From: Agathobaculum sp. NTUH-O15-33
Lineage (GTDB): Bacteria; Bacillota; Clostridia; Oscillospirales; Butyricicoccaceae
DNA: 64,000 bases
Reading direction: 5' to 3'
Assembly (NCBI RefSeq): GCF_033193315.1
Contig: NZ_CP136187.1
Span: 3,541,501-3,605,500 of the forward strand
Shown: positions 52,990 through 61,152 of the stretch, one piece after another
How the letters are laid out: the number at the start of each line of letters is the position of its first letter
How positions within the stretch are numbered: position 1 is the first letter of the stretch
Translations under genes and position numbers: made by a program
The notes under the pieces: generated by a model
Told to the model about the DNA's origin: nothing
Database searches by the model: none
Seen by the model: only the letters and a program-made list of their open reading frames with translations

Positions 52990-53931
52990 TTAGCGGCCGG
53001 TAATGCCGATATCAAGCACCTCGTGCATGTACTTGATGCTCTTGCGCATGGCGTCGATCTCCTCCTTGCGGCCTTCCTCAAGCGTGTAGCCGGAAAGAGG
53101 CAGCTCGATCTCAAGGTCGATGGTGTCGAGTTCCTCGGGCGCGTTCTCGCGCAGGATCTTCATGACCTCGATCACGTCCACATCACCGTCGCCGATGGCG
53201 CAGCCCAGCGAATGGGTGCCGTCCGGGTCGGCGAACACGCGGTTATCACAGAAGTGCACGCAGTAGCAATACGGCGCCATCTTGCGCACGCATTCCTCAA
53301 TGCCTTCGGCCATCATGAGCGAGTTGATGGTGTCGCAGCACGCGCCGATCAGCGGGTGATTGAGCTGCTTGACCATCCAAATGACCTCGTCCGAAAACAG
53401 GTCGCAGTGGTTCTCGATGGCGATCTTCATGCCGTACTTTTCAATGGTGGGAAGGTTCTTCTTGAAATTCATCACGATCTCGGACATCTGCGCCATTGCC
53501 TCGGGGCACATGCAGGCGTGCGAGATGGGGTGCGGATGCTCCACATCGGTGCTGAACTTAACCAGCTTCGCGCCGATCGCGTGGCCGATCTCGAGCGCGT
53601 CCTCGATTGTGGCGTTGACGCGCGGATCGCTCGGCGCGTTGAAGGAAACGTTCAGTTCCAGATCCAGACCGTGCTTTTCCGCGTTCGCCTTGACGGCCGC
53701 GAGATGCTCGGGCGAAACATCGTTATCCAGATCAACCAGCGTGATGTGAAGGACTTCGATGCCCTCCTCCACCGCCAGGTCCATCAGTTTATCCAGATCA
53801 ATCACCTTGTCGAACGCAAAGGTCTTGCCTTCGCTCTGGAAACCCCAGCTTTCGCCGAGACCGCTCAGGTGCAGGGTGTAGCTGTGCATGCCAAGCTTGA
53901 ACTTGCGGTTTGCGCTTTTGGAAGTGTACAT
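52990..53931 (-). CDS. Sugar phosphate isomerase/epimerase-family TIM barrel
   Basis: A 313-residue xylose-isomerase-like barrel. Metal-ligand residues are seen in the strands AIENHCDLFSDEV (Glu), GACCDTINSLMM (Asp), YCVHFCDNR (His) and the C-terminal DLEIELPLSG (Glu). I start at 53931 (MYTSK), eight bases after GAAGGAG. Such proteins isomerise sugar acids or hydroxy-pyruvate-like compounds. It follows the AraC regulator by 63 bases; the gene order links it to the glycyl radical enzyme pathway. Substrate unknown. Confidence 0.85.
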   Translation of the reverse strand: MYTSKSANRKFKLGMHSYTLHLSGLGESWGFQSEGKTFAFDKVIDLDKLMDLAVEEGIEVLHITLVDLDNDVSPEHLAAVKANAEKHGLDLELNVSFNAPSDPRVNATIEDALEIGHAIGAKLVKFSTDVEHPHPISHACMCPEAMAQMSEIVMNFKKNLPTIEKYGMKIAIENHCDLFSDEVIWMVKQLNHPLIGACCDTINSLMMAEGIEECVRKMAPYCYCVHFCDNRVFADPDGTHSLGCAIGDGDVDVIEVMKILRENAPEELDTIDLEIELPLSGYTLEEGRKEEIDAMRKSIKYMHEVLDIGITGR

Positions 53932-53994
53932 AGTCATATCTCCTTCATATTTACGGGGCGTAACGCCCCTTTGTTTGAATACAACGGTGATCAT

Positions 53995-54708
53995 TTAGCC
54001 GATTTTTTGGAAGCAGGGGCATTCCCGGTAGGCCTTTGGGGTCATGCCGGTGATATTATGAAACGCGCGCGTAAAGGTGGAATTACTGGAATAGCCCACC
54101 ATGACGGCGATCTCCATCACACTGAAATTGGTGCTTGTAAGCAGCTCCTTCGCCCGGTCGATCCGAATGCAGCGCAGATACAGGCTGGGCGAAAAGCCGG
54201 TCTGCTGTTTGAACCAGTCGCTGTAATAGGTGACGTTGTAATTTTCGATCTTCGCCAGCTGATCGACCGTGATCGGCAGATCGTAATACTGGCTGATGTA
54301 GCGGATGGACGGCGCGGCGCAGTTTTCGATCAGCTTGGAGTACAGGTAGCTGTACAGGTAACGCACCGATTTGCTGTCCGGATTCTGCTGCAGCTCGGCT
54401 TGGATCAGCTCGACCAACTGGGTGATCTGGCCGCGCATCGATACGATCAGGGGGTAGGACAGCAGCACGGCGTCCCGGGTCTCCAGCATATCCTCCGAAA
54501 GGTCGATCGCCAGCAGCCTGCCCAGATAGTTGCACTGGTGCTTCATACCGGCCGGAACAAAGCACAATTCCTGCGAGGTGACCTCATACTCGGTCTCCCC
54601 GATCCGAATCTGCATCGTTTCCTCGAGCGGTACCAGAATTTGCGGAAACTCGTGGGCGTGCTCCCCGTTGCACTCATGAAAAATACGAATATTGACCTTC
54701 TGATTCAT
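53995..54708 (-). CDS. AraC-family transcriptional regulator
   Basis: A 237-residue regulator with an N-terminal cupin-like sensor (ECNGEHAHEFPQILVPLEE) and a C-terminal double helix-turn-helix (about 140-237) ending in NITGMTPKAYRE. The ATG at 54708 follows GGGGGAA. It lies between the glycyl radical activase and the isomerase, and is the likely local activator of these genes. Confidence 0.9.
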   Translation of the reverse strand: MNQKVNIRIFHECNGEHAHEFPQILVPLEETMQIRIGETEYEVTSQELCFVPAGMKHQCNYLGRLLAIDLSEDMLETRDAVLLSYPLIVSMRGQITQLVELIQAELQQNPDSKSVRYLYSYLYSKLIENCAAPSIRYISQYYDLPITVDQLAKIENYNVTYYSDWFKQQTGFSPSLYLRCIRIDRAKELLTSTNFSVMEIAVMVGYSSNSTFTRAFHNITGMTPKAYRECPCFQKIG

Positions 54709-54792
54709 GGTATTTCCCCCATCCAAGATGTGGCGGTTTTAAAATCCGGCCCTAGGCCGAAACAGTCGAGCCATCAGTATAGCATATTTAGC

Positions 54793-55575
54793 CTAGATCG
54801 TCTTGCCGACGTATTGCCGTATCACGTTCCGGCAGCGTTCCATTTCCTCGAACGAGGGCGATTTGACATGCTCCAGCAGATAGGGGCGGCCCAGCTTTTT
54901 GTAGGTTTCCGTCCCCAAGCGGTGATAGGGCAGCAGCTGCACATAGTCCAGATGGCGCAGCTTCGCGCAGAATTCTCCGATGCGGTTCAGTTCCTCATCG
55001 GAATCGTTGATGCCCGGAATGATCGGCGTGCGGATGACCAGACGGAGCTTGCTTTCGACCTCGTTGGTTCTCAGCATGTTGTCTAAGATCAGGCTATTAT
55101 CCACGCCGCAGTATTTTTTATGCAGGTCGCTGTCGATCAGCTTCATATCCGCGTAGATGGTGTTGATGTAGGGAAGCATGGTCTCGATGTGCTCCCACGG
55201 GCCAAAAAAGCAGGTCTCCACGGCGGTATTGAAGCATTCCTTTTTGCAGTTTCTCAGCAGAGCAAGGGCAAATTCCGGCTGCGACAAAACCTCGCCGCCG
55301 GATAGGGTCACGCCGCCGGTGGAAAGGAAGAAAAACAGGGAATCCTTACGGATCTCCTTCATTACCTCCTCCACGGTCATCAGGCTGCCATAGGCATTGT
55401 CGGCGGTATGCTCAACGCCGAAGGACTGGCTCTCCGGGGTGGAGCACCATTGGCAGCGCAGGGGGCAGCCTTTAAAAAACACGACCGTGCGGAAGCCGTC
55501 TCCATCGTGGATAGACGACCGCTCGATGCGCAGCACCATCCCTTGCCTGTCTTTTTCGATCATTTCCAGTCCCAT
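54793..55575 (-). CDS. Glycyl radical enzyme activase (radical SAM)
   Basis: A 260-residue radical SAM protein with the iron-sulfur motif CPLRCQWCSTPE (CxxxCxxC), the GG motif LSGGEVL and C-terminal half (YADMKLIDSDLHKKYCG; RTPIIPGINDSDEELN). It installs the glycyl radical on the partner enzyme. Unlike many GRE activases it lacks the ferredoxin-like double-cluster insert, so it is of the compact PflA-like layout. The ATG at 55575 has AAGGAGG eleven bases upstream; the reading up to 55770 overlaps the YgjV-like gene and is not credible. Confidence 0.93.
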   Translation of the reverse strand: MGLEMIEKDRQGMVLRIERSSIHDGDGFRTVVFFKGCPLRCQWCSTPESQSFGVEHTADNAYGSLMTVEEVMKEIRKDSLFFFLSTGGVTLSGGEVLSQPEFALALLRNCKKECFNTAVETCFFGPWEHIETMLPYINTIYADMKLIDSDLHKKYCGVDNSLILDNMLRTNEVESKLRLVIRTPIIPGINDSDEELNRIGEFCAKLRHLDYVQLLPYHRLGTETYKKLGRPYLLEHVKSPSFEEMERCRNVIRQYVGKTI

Positions 55576-55618
55576 AGCGCCTCGCGCCTCCTTGTTTGTT
55601 ACTTTTGTATCCGGTCCG

Positions 55619-56182
55619 TCAGCGGGCGGCCGGTTCTTCGCTGCCGCAGTCCACCGCGTCCCCAATGTCCTTTTCCAGCGGCTTCGCTCCGAAGCGGCAC
55701 AGTGAGACCAGCGCCGAGACCATGCCGAACGCTTCGGACATCGTGCCGGAGATGGAACGCACATAGGCATTGTAAACGACCCACATGGGACCCACGAGAA
55801 ACAGCTTGCACCGGCGAATCACCTTGCCGTTGCCGGAGTAGTTGGTCATGATAAAGATGACAGTCGCGGCGCAAGGCAGCAGACTGAAAATATCCTGATA
55901 GGTAAAGATGCAGGCGACGACCGCCAACGCGGAAAAGAGCCATTTCCAGCCCTTCCATTTTCCCCACGGCTGATCGCCCGCGCAGATCGGTATCGCGCTG
56001 CACGCGAGAAGCGCGGCGCTGACGCAGCCGCTATACGCGCCAAGCATCAGATAGTGCACGACATATACCGTGTTGCCGAGCAGTTGAAACAGGAGTAGGA
56101 GCCGGCTGCTTTTGCATTGGAAGCAGCCGATACAAAGGGCCATGCCAAGAAAACCGATCGCTTGAGCCACCAAGTGATACAC
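55619..56182 (-). CDS. YgjV-family inner membrane protein
   Basis: A 187-residue membrane protein with about five or six hydrophobic helices (AIGFLGMALCIGCFQ; LLLLFQLLGNTVYVVHYLML) and the YgjV-type segment MTNYSGNGKVIRRCKLFLVGPMW. It starts at GTG 56182. It lies between the glycyl radical enzyme and its activase, an unusual place for this family; function unknown, perhaps transport of the product. Confidence 0.75.
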   Translation of the reverse strand: MYHLVAQAIGFLGMALCIGCFQCKSSRLLLLFQLLGNTVYVVHYLMLGAYSGCVSAALLACSAIPICAGDQPWGKWKGWKWLFSALAVVACIFTYQDIFSLLPCAATVIFIMTNYSGNGKVIRRCKLFLVGPMWVVYNAYVRSISGTMSEAFGMVSALVSLCRFGAKPLEKDIGDAVDCGSEEPAAR

Positions 56183-56213
56183 AGCCGGCTCCCCCTCTCG
56201 CTAAATCATCTGG

Positions 56214-58616
56214 TTATCTGCCGCAGCAGCTCTTGCCGGCCCAGCTGCCGATCTCGGTACGGCCGATGATCTCGTTTTGCACTTCTCTGCCGAGTTCGAC
56301 GAAGAAGGCGGTGTAACCGGCCACGCGGATGAGCAGGTCGCGGTGCTGCTCCGGATGCTCCTGCGCGTCGATCAGCGTCTCGCGGTCGACCACGTTGATC
56401 TGCGCGTGGTACACATCGAGCGTGCACATGGTCTTGAGCAGGTTCATGCCATGGGCGATGCCGTCGTCGCCCTTAATCAGTTCGGGCGCGATCTTCAGGT
56501 TCAGCTGCGTGCCCTGCGTGAAGCGCGCGTGCGGGATATGGCTGACCGACTTGAGCAGCGCGGTCGGGCCGTTGACGTCGGTGCCGCCGGTCGCGCCGAT
56601 GCCGTCCGTCAGCGGGGTGCCCGCCTTGCGGCCGGAAGGCAGCGCGCCTACCCATTCGCCGATCGGCGTGTTGCCCGAAACAGGCAGCATGCCGCAGGTC
56701 ATCTTGCCGAACAGGGTGTCGTACTTTTCAAACTGGTCGATAACATGGGTGAACACTTCGCCCACGCAGAAGTCCGCGCGCTCGTCGTCGTTGCCGTACT
56801 TGGGCGCTTCCAGACACAGCTTCTGCACGTCCTCGTAGCCCTCGAAGTTGGCGGCCAGCGCGTCGCAGAGCTCACGCATCGTCAGCTTCTTCTCGTCGTA
56901 TACCAGATACTTGACCGCGGCCAGCGAGTTGACGATATCGGCCTGACCGACCGTGATCACGCCGCCGCCGCAGGTGTACTTGGCGCCGCCCGGCTGGCTG
57001 TAATCCTTGCCGGATTCCATGCAGTGCTCATAGCCCAGCGACAGCACCGGCACGGTGCGGTAATGCATGGACAGGTAATCGAGCAGCTGGTTGCCGGATA
57101 CGATTACATCGACGATATAATCGATCTGCTTCTTGACCGCCGCAAAGAAATCGTCAAAGGTCTTGAAATTCGTCGGGTCGCCGGTGGAGATTGAAACGCG
57201 CTTGCCGGTGGTGCGGCTGACGCCATCGTTCAGCGCCAGCTCAACCGCCGCGCCCATGTTGATATCGGCGATGTCCGTGTACTGCTTCATGCGGCCGGAA
57301 AGGTTGGTCTCCACACAGCCGCAGGGGTTCCAGTCCCAAGCCTCGGAGAGCGGCACGCCCTTGTTCTGCATCATGCGGATGCCGATGTCGTTCGAATAGA
57401 TCGCCGGCATGGTCAGGCCCATGCCGATGGCTTCTACCGCCTTGTGCAGCAGCGCGTCCGGGTTCTTGGACATGCTGTAAGTAACCGAAAGGTTGGGCTC
57501 CTTGAACTTTACGTCCATGGTGGCTTGAATCATCATGTAGGACAGCTCGTTGGTCGCGTCGTTGCCGTATTCATCGATGCCGCCGCAGCTGGTCTGCACG
57601 GTGATGCAGTAACCGGCCGCGTACTGCGCGGTGACTTCGTCTTGGAACAGGCTCATTTCCGCGATCTTGATCCACAGGCAATCCAGCAGCTCCTGCGCGT
57701 CGTCGTCGGTCAGGATGCCGGCGGCCTTGTCTGCCTTGTAGTACGGATAGAGGTACTGGTCCAGACGGCCCAGATTGTACGACGAAGCGTTTTGCTCCAT
57801 GTAGATCGCGTACTCGTAGGACAGGATGGACTGGCAAGCTTCGTGGAAGGTGCGGGCCGGATGCTCGGGCACCCAACGGCAAACCTCGGCGATCTTGAGC
57901 AGATCGGCCTTGCGGGCTTCGTCCGTGCACTCCGCCGCCATTTTCTCCGCGAGGTCGGCGTGGCGGTGCGCCAGCGTGACGACGGCTTCGCACGCCATCA
58001 ATTCGGCCTTGTAGAAAAAGCTCTTTTCGAGATCGCCCGGCGCCGAATCGTCCAGCTTCGCGAGCGCTTCCTCGGCTTCCTTGCGGATGCCGCCGATGCC
58101 CTTTTGCAGAATGCGGTTCCAGCTCGGCGTGGTCTCGCCGTAGCCGCGAACGGCCTTGCGGTCGATATAGATCACGCCGTTATCGCGCAGGGTCTCCATG
58201 TCTTCCGGCGCCATGATGCGCCAGCGGTCGAGCACGCACTTGCCGCGCCAGTAATCGGCTACGTCCTCGCGGAACACCTTCTTGCCCTCCTCGCTCAGGT
58301 AGAACGGGTCGAACGGACGGGTGCTGATGGTGTCCAGCTCCTTCTCGATGACCGAGCAGGCGCTGTCCGGGTTCAGGATGCCGCAGCGGGGCTTGAAGCC
58401 GACGCCGCCGACCAGCAGTTCGTGGTCTTGAATGTAGATGTCCTTCTTGCGGCACTGGTTGAGGTAGCCCGTCGCCTTCTGGATGATCCACGGCTGTCCC
58501 TCGGTCTGCTTAAAGCCCTCGGTAACATATTTTGCGTTGTAGACGTCCATGTCCACCCGGGTATCCAGATACTGCTGTCTCAGCGCCTCAATGCGTTCCA
58601 TATACTTTTTCGCCAT
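56214..58616 (-). CDS. Glycyl radical enzyme of the GCVE (dehydratase/lyase) type
   Basis: An 800-residue enzyme. The active-site segment WNPCGCVETN places the thiyl cysteine at Cys434 and the base at Glu436, the pattern of hydroxyproline dehydratase, glycerol/propanediol dehydratase, choline lyase and isethionate lyase rather than pyruvate formate-lyase (Cys-Cys). The glycyl radical loop RVAGYTAFF gives Gly767. The C-terminus ends in an unusual SCCGR. It works anaerobically with the activase encoded two genes downstream. The ATG follows AAGGAGG. The neighbours, an octopine-dehydrogenase-like enzyme, BCCT and AGCS carriers, do not match a characterised GRE cluster that I know. Substrate unknown. 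Confidence 0.93.
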   Translation of the reverse strand: MAKKYMERIEALRQQYLDTRVDMDVYNAKYVTEGFKQTEGQPWIIQKATGYLNQCRKKDIYIQDHELLVGGVGFKPRCGILNPDSACSVIEKELDTISTRPFDPFYLSEEGKKVFREDVADYWRGKCVLDRWRIMAPEDMETLRDNGVIYIDRKAVRGYGETTPSWNRILQKGIGGIRKEAEEALAKLDDSAPGDLEKSFFYKAELMACEAVVTLAHRHADLAEKMAAECTDEARKADLLKIAEVCRWVPEHPARTFHEACQSILSYEYAIYMEQNASSYNLGRLDQYLYPYYKADKAAGILTDDDAQELLDCLWIKIAEMSLFQDEVTAQYAAGYCITVQTSCGGIDEYGNDATNELSYMMIQATMDVKFKEPNLSVTYSMSKNPDALLHKAVEAIGMGLTMPAIYSNDIGIRMMQNKGVPLSEAWDWNPCGCVETNLSGRMKQYTDIADINMGAAVELALNDGVSRTTGKRVSISTGDPTNFKTFDDFFAAVKKQIDYIVDVIVSGNQLLDYLSMHYRTVPVLSLGYEHCMESGKDYSQPGGAKYTCGGGVITVGQADIVNSLAAVKYLVYDEKKLTMRELCDALAANFEGYEDVQKLCLEAPKYGNDDERADFCVGEVFTHVIDQFEKYDTLFGKMTCGMLPVSGNTPIGEWVGALPSGRKAGTPLTDGIGATGGTDVNGPTALLKSVSHIPHARFTQGTQLNLKIAPELIKGDDGIAHGMNLLKTMCTLDVYHAQINVVDRETLIDAQEHPEQHRDLLIRVAGYTAFFVELGREVQNEIIGRTEIGSWAGKSCCGR

Positions 58617-58645
58617 AGTTGTTCCTCCTTGTGTCTTGGTTGGAC

Positions 58646-58709
58646 GCCCCGCCGGGCGGGGCCCTGTTGAAAGCTAGGGGTGCCACATCCGGTGCGAATC
58701 GGATGTGGC
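58646..58709 (-). promoter_or_regulatory. Leader hairpins of the glycyl radical enzyme gene
   Basis: Two stable hairpins lie in the leader of this gene: 58646-58662 (GCCCCG with CGGGGC) and 58682-58709 (a 10-bp perfect stem, GCCACATCCG with CGGATGTGGC). Neither has a U-run. They may act in mRNA stability or as a sensing leader; I do not recognise a known riboswitch. Confidence 0.5.
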
Positions 58710-58739
58710 GGTTGTGTTCGATGCAGTCATTTATATAGA

Positions 58740-59187
58740 AGCAAATATCGTGCCACTTGTGCAATCTAAGCTTATTTCTTTTTAATTTTCCATCAAATTT
58801 GTGTAAACTATCAAAACTCATCCGAAGCGATTTATGCGTTTTGTTCAAGCTTCTTTTCATTATGTATATTAAAATCGCGTTTTTTGTGCACTTTGCCATA
58901 CTCGTTTTACGCGCTACGTTTTAAGCGGTGCTTTTCTTCTGCTTTTTACGGATTTTTTGATTTTTCTTCATTTAGAATCCCATTTGGAGACAGATTCCAG
59001 TGACTACTCACACAAGAGTTGAACATGTCTACAAATAGACTTCTTCTGTTTAAGTGGTTTTGCACAAAGCGATTTTGCCGGTTCCCGCAAAAAATTTTGC
59101 ACTTTTTTTGCACCCTATCGCAAACTTTTTTGCACCCCTTTTTGCAGGCGAATTTCCCCGCCTTTTCCGGTGCGCCGCACAGCAAAA
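58740..59187. other. AT-rich intergenic region with repeated TTTTGCAC motifs
   Basis: Between the glycyl radical enzyme and the dehydrogenase I see no gene. TTTTGCAC occurs at 59058-59065, 59095-59102, 59106-59113 and 59128-59135, and again within the following palindrome (GTGCAAAA 59196-59203 and TTTTGCAC 59209-59216). The GRE promoter is probably in the 58740-58900 part. Confidence 0.5.
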
Positions 59188-59224
59188 CCAAAGGCGTGCA
59201 AAACAATGTTTTGCACGCCTTTGG
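59188..59224 (-). terminator. Terminator of the octopine-dehydrogenase-like gene
   Basis: A 37-bp palindrome (CCAAAGGCGTGCAAAACA with its complement) followed in the minus direction by TTTTGCTG; about 150 bases downstream of the dehydrogenase stop. Confidence 0.7.
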
Positions 59225-59376
59225 CCGGAAAGAATAGGGGGTAAAAGTAGGTGTAGGTGTATTGTCAGAGAATCAGCCGCACTGCCCGAGCGGCTGGGCC
59301 AGAAAACGTGTGCTCAATACGTTTTCTGTCAGAACCCACTGCAAATGGGATGCAGGATCAGCGGCAAAAAGCCGTT

Positions 59377-60642
59377 TTACTTCGCGGTGTATACGCCCTC
59401 GCGCAGATACTTTTGCAGCTGCTCGTGGGTCATGTGGCCGATCTCGAGGTAATCCAGCGTGTACTTGCTGTCCTTGATCAGGTCGCGCTTGATCATGGTG
59501 CTGGCCAGCAGGATCATCGCGTCGATGATGGGGGTGGCCACGTCGTACTTCTTGCCCAGCTGGCTCATCAGGTAGCAGCCCACCGGAACGTCCTCGGTGA
59601 TGTAACGGTTTTCGAGATCGAACGGACCGTCGCCCCAGAAGTTCTCGTAGTTCTCTTCATACGGAACGGCGAAGTCGGGGCCCATGTATTCCTTGCCGTA
59701 CATGGTGGTACGGGAGAAGAAATCCTCGTAGTTGACCGTGCACAGGCCGACTTCCATCTTGGCGGCCAGAGCCTTCTCTTCCTCCCAGAAACGGGCCTGA
59801 ACCTCGGCGATCGCCGGGCAGGCGCCAAAGGCGTACAGGGAGTACTTTTTCTTGTCCTGACCCAAAACGGTGTCGAAGTTCTGCATGGTGGAAACCGCCA
59901 GCAGAGCGCCGGGAACGTGAATGACAGGGTTGACGTTGGACAGGTTGATGTCGAGCACGGTGTTGCCCACGACAAAGCCGTGGTGGAACTCCTCGCCCTT
60001 CTTGCTGATCGTCACTTCGCCCTCCGCGTCGATGATGGCGTCAAAGGCGGGAATGTAGAAAGCGGAAGCCATGAAGGCGTCGTTGTCGCTCATCGGCAGC
60101 GCACAGCCACGGATGGTGGTGATGCGGTCCTCTACCTTACACTCGTTGGTGGTTACGCCGCCGCGGTTGACGATGCGCACGCCGTACGGAGCGGTATACC
60201 AGGCGCCGACAATGACCTTGGCCGTGCAGTTCATTTCACGCATCAGCTTGCGGAAGATGAAGGTGCCGCAGTTGTCGGGCAGGATGTGAATGACCTGACC
60301 GTCCTCGAGCAGCGGGATCAGCTCGCGGAAGATGGACTCATGTGCAACAGCAACGGTGGCAACAATGATGATGCCCGCGCCCTTGACGGCCTTGGCCATA
60401 TCATCGGTCGCCAGAGCAACCTTGGCGGTGCCGGTGCGCTTGAAGCCGAAGAAGCTGAACTGATGCCCAGCCAGAGTGATGCCGGTCTTTTCGATGTTGA
60501 CAAAGTTTCTCTTTGCGAAAGCGGGCTGGTCCCACATGCGGACCTCTTTGCCTGCCAGCGCGCAATCGCCCGCCATCGTCTTACCTACGCCGCCGGCACC
60601 CAAGATTGCAATCGGCTTGTCTTTCAAATAACTCATGTCCAT
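59377..60642 (-). CDS. NAD(P)-dependent octopine/nopaline dehydrogenase-family protein
   Basis: A 421-residue dehydrogenase. The N-terminal Rossmann domain begins PIAILGAGGVGKTMAGDCAL; the C-terminal helical domain has GFVVGNTVLDINLSNVNPVIHVPGALL, matching the octopine/nopaline dehydrogenase domain with its conserved N-x-x-x-H-type region. Relatives oxidise or make opines, i.e. N-(carboxyalkyl) amino acids; ketopantoate-reductase-like proteins share the fold. ATG 60642 has AAGGAGG upstream. Its promoter region carries overlapping palindromes at 60707-60737. Substrate unknown. Confidence 0.82.
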   Translation of the reverse strand: MDMSYLKDKPIAILGAGGVGKTMAGDCALAGKEVRMWDQPAFAKRNFVNIEKTGITLAGHQFSFFGFKRTGTAKVALATDDMAKAVKGAGIIIVATVAVAHESIFRELIPLLEDGQVIHILPDNCGTFIFRKLMREMNCTAKVIVGAWYTAPYGVRIVNRGGVTTNECKVEDRITTIRGCALPMSDNDAFMASAFYIPAFDAIIDAEGEVTISKKGEEFHHGFVVGNTVLDINLSNVNPVIHVPGALLAVSTMQNFDTVLGQDKKKYSLYAFGACPAIAEVQARFWEEEKALAAKMEVGLCTVNYEDFFSRTTMYGKEYMGPDFAVPYEENYENFWGDGPFDLENRYITEDVPVGCYLMSQLGKKYDVATPIIDAMILLASTMIKRDLIKDSKYTLDYLEIGHMTHEQLQKYLREGVYTAK

Positions 60643-60706
60643 GTTTCATTTGCCTCCTTAAATTTCATGGTACCGGTCAGTGCGGCCGGTGCTTTGCAAC
60701 GCGTTT

Positions 60707-60737
60707 AATGACTATCAGTCATTGACTTAAGGTCATT
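60707..60737. promoter_or_regulatory. Two overlapping TetR-type operators before the dehydrogenase gene
   Basis: The perfect inverted repeat AATGACT-ATC-AGTCATT (60707-60723) overlaps by three bases a second, imperfect one, ATTGACTTAAGGTCATT (60721-60737). They lie 65-95 bases upstream of the dehydrogenase start. The TetR-family gene 400 bases away is the obvious candidate to bind them. Confidence 0.65.
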
Positions 60738-60996
60738 ATATGCGCAGCGTTTTGAATTGTAAAGATGTAATGGTTTACAAAAATACTGCCGTAATCTTGT
60801 GTATATCGTCCGACACGCGGTCTTTCCGCGAGTGGACGCCTATTAACCATCGCCTCCTACCAACGAAAGGGCTATGTGGAATAGGGCTCTTTCATGGTTC
60901 CTATTGTAAAGAAAGATGCAGCCGCTCGCTTTGCCAAAGCTATCGTGTTTTTTGCATCCCTTCAGGTGGGGCATTGCAGGCCCGAAACGCAAAAGG

Positions 60997-61034
60997 CCCG
61001 TGCGCCGGCGGCTTGCCCACAGCCGGCGCACGGG
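60997..61034 (-). terminator. Terminator of the TetR gene (distal hairpin)
   Basis: A 13-bp GC-rich stem (60997-61009 with 61022-61034) followed in the minus direction by CCTTTTGCG. About 120 bases after the TetR stop. T-runs lie on both sides, so it may work in both directions. The rest of 60738-60996 has no credible gene. Confidence 0.75.
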
Positions 61035-61083
61035 TCTTTTGACAGGTCTATGCAAACAGGTGATAAACTGCACAAAAAACATG

Positions 61084-61117
61084 AAATCGGGCAAGGCCGA
61101 AACGGCCCGCCCGATTT
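61084..61117 (-). terminator. Hairpin close to the TetR stop
   Basis: Stem AAATCGGGC with GCCCGATTT (61084-61092 with 61109-61117), with a smaller GGCCG pair inside, followed in the minus direction by CATGTTTTTTG; 36 bases after the stop. Confidence 0.65.
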
Positions 61118-61152
61118 AATATAAAGATAGCACAAAAACTAAGCGCGGGTAC

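Noticed and set aside
52978..55086. 702-codon plus-strand open frame
   Set aside because: It lies opposite three well-supported minus-strand genes (isomerase, AraC, activase) and has no family features.
56214..58616. Annotating the glycyl radical enzyme as pyruvate formate-lyase
   Set aside because: Pyruvate formate-lyase has adjacent catalytic cysteines; this protein has Cys-Gly-Cys-Val-Glu, the dehydratase/lyase pattern.
59257..60708. 483-codon plus-strand open frame
   Set aside because: Antisense to the octopine-dehydrogenase-like gene and crosses its promoter.
60843..61124. Small ORFs on both strands in the dehydrogenase-TetR gap
   Set aside because: They consist of the terminator palindromes and show no protein features.
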